DNA from: Bacillota bacterium
Lineage (GTDB): Bacteria > Bacillota > Bacilli > Paenibacillales > NBRC-103111
Reading direction: 5' to 3'
NCBI GenBank assembly: GCA_023391955.1
Contig: JAEWAA010000217.1
Span: 1 to 5,441, forward strand
DNA length: 5,441 nucleotides
This document shows, piece after piece, positions 5,192 through 5,441 of this stretch. The position numbers and the translations under genes were made by a program. The notes below the pieces were generated by a model. That model did not search any database. It was not told where the DNA came from and saw only the letters and a list, made by a program, of their open reading frames with translations. The first letter of the stretch is position 1; every line of letters begins with the position of its first letter.

Positions 5192-5441
5192 ATGAAGAAA
5201 CACATTTTTGACACCATTGACCGCCTGTCTCCCGTTTTGAAGGAAACCTCCTTATTTATCGGGAACCATCCGGAGCTGGGGCACGAGGAATTCCAGGCAG
5301 CGGAGAGGCTGACTGCGCTTTTGGGTGAGCTGGGGTTTGATGTGGAGCGCGGAGTGCTGGATATCCCCACCTCCTTCATTGCCCGGTACACCTCACCGAA
5401 ACCGGGGCCGGTAATTGCCTTTCTGGCAGAATACGATGCCC
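5192..5441 (+). CDS. M20-family amidohydrolase/peptidase, N-terminal part
   Basis: Only the first 83 residues are in the window. NHPELGHEEFQAAERLTALL (about 25-44), the following GELGFDVERGV and the closing AFLAEYDA (about 76-83) are typical of the M20D/AbgB-like branch of metal-dependent amidohydrolases. These cleave amide bonds of N-acyl amino acids or p-aminobenzoyl-glutamate-like substrates. The di-metal site residues lie beyond the edge, so activity cannot be judged. The ATG at 5192 is 11 nt from the strong AAAGGAG at 5174-5180, a little far. An in-frame TTG at 5186 (5 nt spacing) would add two residues and is a real alternative. The gene is divergent from the 146-aa gene with 122 nt between starts. 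I saw no clear plus-strand promoter in that gap. Confidence 0.85.
   Translation, partial: MKKHIFDTIDRLSPVLKETSLFIGNHPELGHEEFQAAERLTALLGELGFDVERGVLDIPTSFIARYTSPKPGPVIAFLAEYDA

Overview
The window looks like chromosomal DNA of a low-to-mid GC, spore-former-type Bacillota, most likely Paenibacillus or a close relative. This is inferred from strong purine-rich Shine-Dalgarno sites (AGGAGGG, GGGAGGAG, GGAGG, AAGGAG), sigma-A type promoters and the gene families present. No rRNA, tRNA or other taxonomic marker is available to prove it. I see no insertion sequence, phage gene, CRISPR array or tRNA.

Positions 1-2082 (minus strand) hold the first two genes of a 2-oxoacid:ferredoxin oxidoreductase operon of the pyruvate type. 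A fused gamma-delta subunit carries a C-terminal two-cluster ferredoxin. The alpha (PorA-like) subunit follows after 3 nt and runs off the left edge. The beta subunit, which would bind thiamine diphosphate, is presumably just outside. Together they would decarboxylate a 2-oxoacid to an acyl-CoA and pass the electrons through the delta clusters to ferredoxin or flavodoxin.

Positions 2083-2870 are a 788-nt gap without a convincing gene but rich in signals. For the oxidoreductase operon there is a minus-strand promoter with a perfect TATAAT, overlapped by an 18-bp dyad that closely matches the Rex (NADH/NAD+-sensing repressor) operator. A long leader follows with a cre-like site. Pointing the other way are a plus-strand promoter, a dyad and a good Fur box 41 bp apart, with no obvious gene behind them. 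Further right are a minus-strand intrinsic terminator and two near-identical 21-bp repeats.

Positions 2871-3650 (minus) encode a PhnP-like metallo-beta-lactamase-fold phosphodiesterase. Positions 3817-4620 (plus) encode a Cof-type HAD phosphatase with its own promoter. Positions 4629-5069 (minus) encode a 146-residue protein I do not recognise, convergent with the HAD gene. From 5192 (plus) to the right edge runs the start of an M20-family amidohydrolase/peptidase. These four look like independent housekeeping or accessory genes rather than one pathway.

The most interesting element is regulatory: an oxygen-sensitive oxidoreductase operon with a Rex-like operator inside its promoter, next to an apparently orphan Fur-controlled promoter. 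I found no evidence of a wholly new multi-gene system.
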